In this document: positions 1 to 6,222 of the stretch, piece by piece
Numbering within the stretch: position 1 is the stretch's first letter
Layout of the letters: every line of letters begins with the position of its first letter
Assembly: GCA_030603565.1 (NCBI GenBank)
Contig: JAUVXM010000022.1
Span: 1-34,584 of the forward strand
Reading direction: 5' to 3'
DNA from: Candidatus Aminicenantota bacterium
Lineage (GTDB): Bacteria > Acidobacteriota > Aminicenantia > Aminicenantales > Aminicenantaceae
Length of the DNA: 34,584 nt
Position numbers and translations under genes: made by a program
The notes under the pieces: generated by a model
What the model saw: only the letters and a program-made list of their open reading frames with translations
Told to the model about the DNA's origin: nothing
Databases searched by the model: none

Positions 1-1063
1 AAAAATTAAGCAATTTGACCATAACCAAGCTAACTCCAGTTACAACTATTGCTCCCACAATGCCGACGATCAAAGGTTTTGCTCCCAGCCGTTTGATATC
101 CCTGAAATTAGTACCGAATCCAATCCCGACCATGCCCATAAGAATCAGGAATTTCCCGGCGGCCTTGAAAAAAATTATTCCCTCCGGAGAAAAAAAACCT
201 TTGACAGCACAGACAGCCATGCCAATATAACCGAACAAAACCCAGGGGAAAGCCTTTAGTATAGCTTTTTTGCCCAACCTTCTTTTCTTGGCTTCTTTGG
301 CCCCGAACCAGATGGATACAAGGGTCGCAACCAGGATCATAAACATATTACGGGTCAATTTGATGATCGTAGCCACCTGTCCCGCTTCTTCTCCAAAAAT
401 ATAGCCGGTTCCGATTGTCTGGGGTGTATTGTGAACGGCTGTTCCCGCCCAGATCCCGAAAGCAGTCTGGTTTAAACCGAGAAGATTCCCAAGAAACGGT
501 AATGTTATCAACAAGATAAAGGCTGCGATCACAATAGTTGAGACCGAATAGCTGGTCTCTTCCTCTTTTGCCTTTATTAAGGGAGAAGTTATAGCAATGG
601 CGCTGCCTCCACAGATAGTGGTCCCTACTGCCAGAAGCGCACTTAGTTTATCCGGCAGCCCCACTTTACGCCCCATAAAATAAATAAAAAAGAATCCGAC
701 CAGCATGGTTGTAAAAATCACTATAAGGCTTAACGGCAGTTCTGAGGCGATTTTTATGGAAAATCCGGCTCCCAACAGCATAATTCCCCAAAGAAGAGGT
801 GTTTCAAATTTTTTTAAATATGGTTCCCATTTCTTCGGAAACAGGCCGGCATTGCGGGCGACTGCCCCAATAATTATTCCGACCATCATAGCCTCAAAAG
901 GATTTGTTCCGTTTATTACTATCAGTTTAGAAATCCATTTAGATAAAATGGCAATCAAAGCCATCACAATCCAGCCAACAATAATCATTGAAAAATCTCC
1001 ATGCATTGTAGTTTTAAAGATACATCTTTTATTCTTTTTCCGCCCGCTTGTCAAATATTCCAT
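1..1063 (-). CDS. YeiH-type putative sulfate exporter family membrane protein, 3' end cut by window
   Basis: I translated this gene by hand from the minus strand; 354 codons are visible and the frame is still open at the left edge. It is a polytopic membrane protein with many hydrophobic segments. Characteristic stretches are TTICGGSAIAITSPLIKA in the middle and WAGTAVHNTPQTIGTGY with KLTRNMFMI further on, which fit the YeiH / Cons_hypoth698 family (annotated as putative sulfate exporters; the substrate is not well established). The family usually has about 330-360 residues, so only a few C-terminal residues should be missing. ATG at 1063 has a GGAG seven bases upstream. A second in-frame Met about 20 codons in (MHGDF...) may be the real start, because the preceding residues are charged and unlike the family. 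It is transcribed divergently from the orphan gene at 1185. Family call is firm; transported substrate is not. Confidence 0.85.
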   Translation of the reverse strand, partial: MEYLTSGRKKNKRCIFKTTMHGDFSMIIVGWIVMALIAILSKWISKLIVINGTNPFEAMMVGIIIGAVARNAGLFPKKWEPYLKKFETPLLWGIMLLGAGFSIKIASELPLSLIVIFTTMLVGFFFIYFMGRKVGLPDKLSALLAVGTTICGGSAIAITSPLIKAKEEETSYSVSTIVIAAFILLITLPFLGNLLGLNQTAFGIWAGTAVHNTPQTIGTGYIFGEEAGQVATIIKLTRNMFMILVATLVSIWFGAKEAKKRRLGKKAILKAFPWVLFGYIGMAVCAVKGFFSPEGIIFFKAAGKFLILMGMVGIGFGTNFRDIKRLGAKPLIVGIVGAIVVTGVSLVMVKLLNF

Positions 1064-1107
1064 ATAGCATCTCCAAATCTATAATGAGCGATAAAGCGGG
1101 GAGGATG

Positions 1108-1135
1108 CTTATAATATCTTGATATCATTTGACAA
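1108..1135 (-). promoter_or_regulatory. Sigma-70-type promoter of the YeiH-type gene
   Basis: Read on the minus strand, TTGTCA (1135-1130) and TATAAG (1113-1108) are separated by 16 bases. Transcription would start near 1101, leaving a leader of about 38 nt with the ribosome binding site before ATG 1063. Its -35 box overlaps that of the plus-strand promoter at 1129. Confidence 0.5.
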
Positions 1136-1157
1136 ATACGCGTGGATAGCCTATAAA
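1129..1157 (+). promoter_or_regulatory. Near-consensus sigma-70 promoter of the 118-residue orphan gene
   Basis: TTGACA (1129-1134), a 17-base spacer and TATAAA (1152-1157) form an almost ideal promoter. The predicted transcription start, near 1164, lies downstream of the TTG codon at 1119, so translation from there is unlikely. This favours ATG 1185 as the start of the following gene. Confidence 0.65.
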
Positions 1158-1184
1158 ATTTATAAGATTTTATCCTTTATTAAT

Positions 1185-1541
1185 ATGAGCATATGGAAAA
1201 ACAGCAGCAACGATGGATCCAGGAAGGAAAAATTGGATAGCATCCTTCACCCCGACACTAGGGCCAAAGAATTCAAAATTACTATAGAGTTCGGCTATAA
1301 AACTTCCCCAAAATATAAAAAAGCAGTCGATCTGGCAAGAAGGATGCCGACTTATAGGGAAGACGGCAGCGGCGAATGGATCCGTCATGCTGCAACCTAT
1401 GCCCCAAAAGATGTAGAAGAGCTATTTTTGCTTTTTAACCTGGTACATAATTGGAGCACAACCAAAGTACTTGTAAACCATAAGAAACTCCCCTATGCCT
1501 ATCAGCTCTGGCTGCCGCTGATGTGGTTTTACCGCATCTAA
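1185..1541 (+). CDS. Hypothetical protein, 118 residues, unrecognised
   Basis: I do not recognise this protein. From ATG 1185 it is a small soluble-looking protein with a polar N-terminus (MSIWKNSSNDGSRKEKLD), a central charged region (YKKAVDLARRMPTYRED) and a C-terminal aromatic segment (AYQLWLPLMWFYRI). Amino-acid composition looks coding rather than random: charged helices alternate with aliphatic and aromatic residues, and there is no low-complexity sequence. The frame extends upstream to a TTG at 1119, but a strong promoter at 1129-1157 would start the transcript after that codon. No clear Shine-Dalgarno precedes 1185. It stands alone between two minus-strand genes. I infer a real gene with unknown function. 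Confidence 0.5.
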   Translation: MSIWKNSSNDGSRKEKLDSILHPDTRAKEFKITIEFGYKTSPKYKKAVDLARRMPTYREDGSGEWIRHAATYAPKDVEELFLLFNLVHNWSTTKVLVNHKKLPYAYQLWLPLMWFYRI

Positions 1542-1632
1542 CCTGTATTGGAATTATAAATTATCTCCCCTGATTTTATACGTATTGATTATTTTATTTA
1601 ATTCGAACAATGAGCTTAATTCCTTAAATACC

Positions 1633-2100
1633 CTATCTATTCTCTTCATTTTTATCATCTTCTAATTTTTTAATATCTACTTTGTCCTGGTCAGAATCCC
1701 GTTGCTTTTTCATCCATATCAAATCTTTTTTTGTAGCTACTCGCACAATCCCTTGTTCTGACTCAGCTTCTAATGCATTCTTAATTATTTGTTTAGATCT
1801 TTTCTCATTTGCTGTTAACACATCTAACTGCAAGTGTTCCTTTTCCTCAATCTTTAGAAATCTGTGTAAGGTTATATCAACATTTTTAAAAGTCCAGGGA
1901 GTAGTAGATTCAACATATCCCTTCGCAGAAAGGATTTTTTTCAACTTTGCTATATCCTCAGGGAGCAGTAAAATGTCAATATCTTTAGTAAACCGGGGTT
2001 CGTCATGAAAGGCCATTGCTACTCCACCCACAAGAGCATATCTCAAATCTTCATCTTCAAATGCACTTATTATCTTCGGAAATTCTTCAAATACATTCAT
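1633..2100 (-). CDS. MNT/AbiEii-like nucleotidyltransferase-fold protein
   Basis: The 155-residue protein shows the signature of minimal nucleotidyltransferases: GGVAMAFH at 25-32 followed by DID at 40-42, where the paired Asp residues would bind metal. The layout GGxAxxxH...PRxTxDIDIL is shared with AbiEii-type toxins and MNT antitoxin-like proteins that transfer nucleotides to RNA, protein or a partner protein. The C-terminus is very rich in Lys, Asp and Glu (KKLEDDKNEENR). No HEPN, AbiEi or other partner gene is adjacent: downstream is the orphan gene on the opposite strand and upstream is tryptophanase. It could be a solitary defence-related or housekeeping nucleotidyltransferase; the target is unknown. 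ATG 2100 has no strong ribosome binding site. Confidence 0.7.
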   Translation of the reverse strand: MNVFEEFPKIISAFEDEDLRYALVGGVAMAFHDEPRFTKDIDILLLPEDIAKLKKILSAKGYVESTTPWTFKNVDITLHRFLKIEEKEHLQLDVLTANEKRSKQIIKNALEAESEQGIVRVATKKDLIWMKKQRDSDQDKVDIKKLEDDKNEENR

Positions 2101-2184
2101 GCTTTTAAAAATTTACTGAAACTTTGTAGCTATTTTACCAATACTTAAATTATATTACAATCAAACAATTTAACCTACCCCAGA

Positions 2185-3567
2185 CTAAATCTGTTCGAAA
2201 CGGGCTGTGAAATGTCTAAGGTTAGGAGCTTGATAGGTAATTTTTAAACCTTTCACCTTTTCCCGCTCCTTATAAAGGTCGATAAGAGCCTGAGCTACAA
2301 AGTTTAGATGAGATGCAGTATATACCCTCCGCGGAATTGCCAGGCGGACTAATTCCAGTTCCGGGAATTTGTCCTTCCCGGTTTTTTCGTCTTTTCCAGA
2401 GAACATAACTCCGCCGATCTCAACAGCCCGTATCCCAGCCTCCCGATATAGAGCAACAGTCAAAGCCCAACCCGGATACTGCTCGCGGGGAATATGAGGA
2501 AGAAATTTATCCGCCAGAATATAAACAGCATGTCCTCCAGCAGGGGCATAAACCGGAACTCCCGCTTCGTTTAATAGATCCCAGAGGTATCCTACTTGGT
2601 CGATACGGTGAGCTAAATAATCCTGGCCAACAACTTCTTCCAATCCCCGGGCAATTGCTTCGAGGTCGCGACCGGCCAGGCCTCCATAAGTTGGAAATCC
2701 TTCACTGACAATAAGGTTATTTCTGAGTTTTTCCTCTAGAACATCATCATTCAGGCATATAAAGCCCCCGATATTCACCAGGGCATCCTTTTTGGCACTC
2801 ATAGTAGCGCCGTCAGCATAAGAGAAGATCTCTCGAGCTATCTCAAGGATGGATTTGGAAGAATATTCTTTCTCACGCTTTTGAATAAAAAAGGCATTTT
2901 CTGCAAAACGGCAGGCATCAATAAAAAAAGGCAGCTCGTGCTTATGGCAGACACGGCTGGTCTCCCGAATATTCTCCATAGATACCGGCTGCCCGCCTCC
3001 ACTGTTATTGGTAATAGTCAGCATAACAAGGGGGATCTTTTCCGGGCCTTTGCCCTGAATAAATTTCTCCAATTTTTCAAGATCAATATCCCCTTTAAAT
3101 GGGATGACTATCTCAGGATCATAGGCCTCTGCTTTGATTAAATCCTCAGCCCGCGCATCCAGCACTTCAATATTTGCCCGGGTTGTGTCAAAATGGACAT
3201 TACTTGGAACATAGTCCCCTGTTTTTAACAATACCTGAAAAAGAATTCGCTCAGCAGCTCTTCCTTGGTGAGTGGGTATGACATGCCTGAAACCAAAAAT
3301 ATTTTTTACTGATCTTGCAAAATTAAAATAACTTCCGGCTCCGGCATAGGATTCATCTCCCAGCATTATCCCGGCCCACTGCCGGTTACTCATAGCTGAA
3401 GTCCCACTGTCCGTCAGTAGATCAATCAAGACTTTTTCAGCCGGAATACTAAAAACATTTAAACCGGCATCCCTGATGATCTTGTCCCGCTCTTCCCGAG
3501 TAGTAATTTTTAGAGGTTCAACAGTTTTTATCTTATAAGGCTCAAACGGTAGTTTTTTTTCAGCCAT
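2185..3567 (-). CDS. tnaA: Tryptophanase (tryptophan indole-lyase)
   Basis: This 460-residue PLP enzyme belongs to the beta-eliminating lyases that split tryptophan to indole, pyruvate and ammonia, or tyrosine to phenol. The PLP lysine lies in MSAKKDALVNIGG (K260 expected). Two positions separate the two activities. Tyrosine phenol-lyases have a Thr in YFTTTR and an Arg in SMERG. Here the corresponding sequences are HFDTTR (D127) and AVEIGG (I384), as in E. coli TnaA. I therefore call tryptophanase. No TnaC-like leader peptide or tryptophan permease is next to it. ATG 3567 is preceded by TTGGAGAAAG. A repeat element begins 17 bases upstream and carries the only TATAAT-like box nearby. Length is typical for the family. 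Confidence 0.88.
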   Translation of the reverse strand: MAEKKLPFEPYKIKTVEPLKITTREERDKIIRDAGLNVFSIPAEKVLIDLLTDSGTSAMSNRQWAGIMLGDESYAGAGSYFNFARSVKNIFGFRHVIPTHQGRAAERILFQVLLKTGDYVPSNVHFDTTRANIEVLDARAEDLIKAEAYDPEIVIPFKGDIDLEKLEKFIQGKGPEKIPLVMLTITNNSGGGQPVSMENIRETSRVCHKHELPFFIDACRFAENAFFIQKREKEYSSKSILEIAREIFSYADGATMSAKKDALVNIGGFICLNDDVLEEKLRNNLIVSEGFPTYGGLAGRDLEAIARGLEEVVGQDYLAHRIDQVGYLWDLLNEAGVPVYAPAGGHAVYILADKFLPHIPREQYPGWALTVALYREAGIRAVEIGGVMFSGKDEKTGKDKFPELELVRLAIPRRVYTASHLNFVAQALIDLYKEREKVKGLKITYQAPNLRHFTARFEQI

Positions 3568-3584
3568 ATTCTTTCTCCAATTAA

Positions 3585-3837
3585 CCTGGACTATTCATAA
3601 AAAATGTCGATATGTATTATACATCTTTTTTAATCAGTATTTTACATTGATTCCTACAGTAACTCAGTTTACTATTTCGTTCACAATATAATTTCTATTT
3701 GTAATCGACATTTTTAACTCTACGAACGAGCCGATCTTACCGCATCTACTTCGTTACAGGGTATTCGCGGTGGAGTTCCACAGCTTCATACCCTGTGCCT
3801 CGTATCTACAGCAACCTTGACTCGTGAATAATCCAAG
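3585..3837. repeat. Modular inverted-end repeat element, copy 1 (253 bp)
   Basis: This fills the gap between the tryptophanase start and the PfkB stop. Ends are CCTGGACTATTCA (3585-3597) and TGAATAATCCAAG (3825-3837), inverted with 11 of 13 matches and flanked by TTAA on both sides (3581-3584, 3838-3841). Inside are two modules. The first is an AT-rich module closed by AAAAATGTCGAT (3600-3611) and ATCGACATTTTT (3704-3715). The second is a 98-nt hairpin module at 3727-3824 on the minus strand. No open reading frame of note is present. It is the mirror image of the element at 5912-6163. Confidence 0.8.
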
Positions 3838-4737
3838 TTAAAATGTGACAAGTTTTTTAAACTCGTTAAACCGGGAATCTATCTCTTCAGCTCCTAATGA
3901 TTTTATCCTTTCAATACTAAAATCCTCAATAGTAAAGGAAGCCATGACACTGCCGTATACAGCAGCTTTTCTGATATCTGCTTCCTTAAATGAATTGACT
4001 TTATCCAGATATCCTAGGAAACCTCCGCCAAAACTGTCTCCCGCACCTGTAGGATCAATAACATTCTCGCAAGGATAAGCCAGTGTTCCAAATACAAAAT
4101 CCTTCCCCATCAGCAAGGCACCATGTTCCCCCTTTTTAATTATCATCAAGGAAGGCCCTTTTTTAAGCAATTTATTGCCGGCCTTGATCAGGTTAACCTC
4201 ATCCGCAATCAGCTTGACCTCTTCATCATTGGCAAAAAAAACATCAACCTGCTCTAAAACTTTTAGGAGAGAATTAGGTTTGTTCTCGATCCAAAGGTTG
4301 ATGGTATCCATGGCCACAAGTTTTGGGCTGCGGGCTTGGGATAAGATATCTTTCTGCAGGTCAGGATCGATATTTCCCAGAAATAGGATATCAGTATTAC
4401 AGTAGTCTTTCGGCAGACGGGGCTTAAAATCTTTAAAGACGTTTAATTCGGTCTTTATGGTCGTCCGCTGATTTGGATCAGACCCGTAACGTCCTTCCCA
4501 ATGAAAGGTTTTTCCATATTCTTTGGTCACTCCCCGCGTATCAATGCCTTTTTGCTTAAAAAGGTCGATGATCCCTGCGGGAAAATCCTCTCCGATTACA
4601 GCTACAATTTTAGGATTAGTAAAATAACTGGCAGCAAGGGCAGCATAAGAGCATGAGCCTCCGATGATTCTTTCTTTCCTTTCCTTAGGGGTCTCAATAG
4701 TATCAAGTGCTAAAGACCCTACAATAACCAAACTCAT
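3838..4737 (-). CDS. PfkB-family carbohydrate/nucleoside kinase
   Basis: The 299-residue protein has the two PfkB signatures: GGSCSYAA near 26-33 for the sugar side, and DPTGAGDSF at 228-236 with catalytic Asp 234 and the anion hole GAGD. It phosphorylates a hydroxyl of a sugar or nucleoside with ATP in the cytoplasm. The next gene upstream in the same direction encodes MTA phosphorylase, whose product is 5-methylthioribose-1-phosphate plus adenine. A role in nucleoside or methylthio-sugar salvage is therefore attractive but only inferred. No substrate-specific motif lets me choose ribokinase, adenosine kinase or another subgroup. The stop codon TAA directly abuts the end of a repeat element. 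The start ATG 4737 has only a weak purine-rich upstream region (AAAAGGATGG). Confidence 0.8.
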   Translation of the reverse strand: MSLVIVGSLALDTIETPKERKERIIGGSCSYAALAASYFTNPKIVAVIGEDFPAGIIDLFKQKGIDTRGVTKEYGKTFHWEGRYGSDPNQRTTIKTELNVFKDFKPRLPKDYCNTDILFLGNIDPDLQKDILSQARSPKLVAMDTINLWIENKPNSLLKVLEQVDVFFANDEEVKLIADEVNLIKAGNKLLKKGPSLMIIKKGEHGALLMGKDFVFGTLAYPCENVIDPTGAGDSFGGGFLGYLDKVNSFKEADIRKAAVYGSVMASFTIEDFSIERIKSLGAEEIDSRFNEFKKLVTF

Positions 4738-4756
4738 TTTTATCCATCCTTTTTAT

Positions 4757-4944
4757 TTAATAATTCAGGTTTACCGGCATTATTCACGAGTTGAGAGGTA
4801 ACCCAATCTGCCGTTGATAGTTGACAGTTGGTTCTGATTTTAACAATGGAACAATGAAGCAATGAAACAGCTTCCTGCCATTTTCTATTTACTATTTTCC
4901 ATTTACTCAGTATTTGTATCGACATTTTTTATGAATAATTCAGG
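4757..4944. repeat. Degenerate remnant of inverted-end element, filled with short tandem repeats
   Basis: This gap between pfkB and mtnP holds pieces of the element family: an end-like TTAATAATTCAGG (4757-4769), the start of a hairpin module CATTATTCACGAGTTGAG (4779-4796), and an intact right end, CGACATTTTTTA followed by TGAATAATTCAGG (4932-4944). The interior is replaced by tandem repeats: 7-mers GTTGATA/GTTGACA/GTTGGTT (4813-4833), 8-mers ACAATGGA/ACAATGAA/GCAATGAA (4843-4866), and 7-mers ATTTTCT/ATTTACT/ATTTTCC/ATTTACT (4880-4907). Small reading frames here are artefacts of this repeat sequence. Confidence 0.65.
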
Positions 4945-5830
4945 TTACGTATTTGCCGATTATATATCGAAGCTTTTCCTTGGTCTCTTGGGGAATAAAG
5001 TCTGTTTTGGTGACGATACAGTTCTTCATGGCAAACATACAGTCACATTTTCCTGTATCTCGCTCCGGCAGCAAACTTACAGCTTTTTTTATTAAAGCTT
5101 TAGCATTGTCGACATTTTTTGCCATATTTTCCAGGATCATATCTACCGAAACCGTTTCCTCATCCTCATGCCAGACATCATAATCAGTGACCAGACTCAT
5201 AGTAGCATAACAGATCTCAGCCTCCCTGCTCAATTTAGCTTCGGTAACACTGGTCATGCCAATAACATCGCATCCCCATGAACGGTATATATTAGATTCA
5301 GCTTTGGTTGAAAAAGAGGGCCCTTCAATACATAGATAAGTCCCTCCTAAATGAATATGTAAGCCCAGATCTTGCCCGACTTTATACAAAACTTCAGAAA
5401 GATCAGGACAAACAGGCTGGGCAAAGCTGATGTGAGCAACAGCTCCATTGCCAAAAAAAGTGTTTTTACGCCTGGTCCTGTCATAAAACTGGTCTGACAG
5501 GACAATATCCCGAGGTCGAATATCTTTCTTTAAAGAACCGACCGAGTTTACGGATAAGATTCTTTCTACTCCAAGCATTTTAAAAGCATAAATATTTGCC
5601 TGGTAATTTATCTCTAAAGGAAGAATATGATGCCCCCGGCCATGCCGGCTGAGAAAAGCGACCTTTTTATCATCCAGAGTACCGAGAACAAAAGAATCTG
5701 AAGGCTTGCCAAAGGGAGTATCTATATTGATTTCTTCAAGGACTTTAAGCCCGTCTATCTGATAAAGGCCGGTTCCTCCCATGATCCCGATTTCAACCTG
5801 AGGTAATTCCTTGTTACTTACATTTGACAT
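4940..5830 (-). CDS. mtnP: S-methyl-5'-thioadenosine phosphorylase
   Basis: This 296-residue PNP/MTAP family enzyme cleaves methylthioadenosine with phosphate to adenine and methylthioribose-1-phosphate, in polyamine by-product and methionine salvage. Visible motifs are the phosphate-binding MGGTGLY near 17-23, SRHGRGH (61-67), SVNSVGSL, IEGPSFSTKAE (168-178) and TDYDVW (215-220). The two Asp in TDYD (216, 218) are typical of 6-aminopurine specificity, that is MTAP rather than guanosine/inosine phosphorylase. An AAGGAG ribosome binding site precedes ATG 5830, and a good promoter lies at 5864-5892. The TGA stop lies inside the inverted end of a repeat element, so the final codons may have been reshaped by insertion. 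It is probably cotranscribed with the downstream pfkB gene. Confidence 0.92.
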   Translation of the reverse strand: MSNVSNKELPQVEIGIMGGTGLYQIDGLKVLEEINIDTPFGKPSDSFVLGTLDDKKVAFLSRHGRGHHILPLEINYQANIYAFKMLGVERILSVNSVGSLKKDIRPRDIVLSDQFYDRTRRKNTFFGNGAVAHISFAQPVCPDLSEVLYKVGQDLGLHIHLGGTYLCIEGPSFSTKAESNIYRSWGCDVIGMTSVTEAKLSREAEICYATMSLVTDYDVWHEDEETVSVDMILENMAKNVDNAKALIKKAVSLLPERDTGKCDCMFAMKNCIVTKTDFIPQETKEKLRYIIGKYVT

Positions 5831-5863
5831 GCAATCTCCTTTTCATAAATAACACAGCTTATT

Positions 5864-5892
5864 TGTATATAATTAATCTTTGCAGAAGTCAA
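5864..5892 (-). promoter_or_regulatory. Sigma-70-type promoter of mtnP
   Basis: Read on the minus strand, TTGACT (5892-5887), a 17-base spacer and TATACA (5869-5864) match the sigma-70 consensus well. Transcription would begin near 5857, about 27 nt before ATG 5830. The repeat element at 5912 begins just 20 bases upstream of the -35 box. Confidence 0.7.
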
Positions 5893-5911
5893 GGCACAGG
5901 CAAATGTCCGT

Positions 5912-6163
5912 CCTGGATTATTCACGAGTCGAGGTTGCCGCAGATACGAGGCACAGGGTATGAAGCTGTGGTCCTTCACCGCGAATGCCCTGTAACGAAG
6001 CAGATGCGGTGAGATCGGCTCGCTCAAAGAGTAAAAAAATGGCGATTAAAATTAAAAATAAAAACAAGAAAAAAGTTACAATAATCATTCTTGAAAAAAT
6101 CTTGTATGCCGCTAAAAAAAAATAGTAATATAAACATCGCCATTTTTTTATGAATAGGTCAGG
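5912..6163. repeat. Modular inverted-end repeat element, copy 2 (252 bp)
   Basis: This lies between the divergent mtnP and sir2 genes. Ends are CCTGGATTATTCA (5912-5924) and TGAATAGGTCAGG (6151-6163). The order of modules is the reverse of copy 1. The 98-nt hairpin module is at 5925-6022 on the plus strand. It is followed by an AT-rich module closed by a perfect 14-bp stem, AAAAAAATGGCGAT (6033-6046) with ATCGCCATTTTTTT (6136-6149). No clear target-site duplication is visible here. Confidence 0.8.
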
Positions 6164-6173
6164 CTATATGAAT

Positions 6174-6202
6174 TTGAGTTTTAATGCCAATTCAGTTATT
6201 CT
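6174..6202 (+). promoter_or_regulatory. Sigma-70-type promoter of the sir2-larC-folE-metG operon
   Basis: TTGAGT (6174-6179), a 17-base spacer and TATTCT (6197-6202) lie just outside repeat copy 2. Transcription would start near 6209, giving a short leader that contains AGGA (6212-6215) before the TTG start at 6223. Confidence 0.55.
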
Positions 6203-6222
6203 ATTGGTTATAGGAAAATCAA

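Noticed and set aside
15-1067. Plus-strand frames across the first kilobase
   Set aside because: The minus strand carries a clear YeiH-type membrane protein over the whole stretch; the plus-strand frames are its shadows.
1119-1184. TTG 1119 as start of the orphan gene
   Set aside because: A near-consensus promoter spans 1129-1157, so the transcript would begin after this codon; ATG 1185 fits better.
1633-2100. Toxin-antitoxin pair
   Set aside because: The nucleotidyltransferase fold resembles AbiEii or MNT proteins, but no HEPN or AbiEi-like partner is adjacent; the small neighbour is on the opposite strand and has neither fold signature.
2185-3567. Tyrosine phenol-lyase identity
   Set aside because: The residues at the two specificity positions are Asp and Ile, as in tryptophanase, not Thr and Arg.
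4740-4925. Reading frame of 61 codons between pfkB and mtnP
   Set aside because: It consists of translated tandem 7-mers and 8-mers within an element remnant and has no ribosome binding site.
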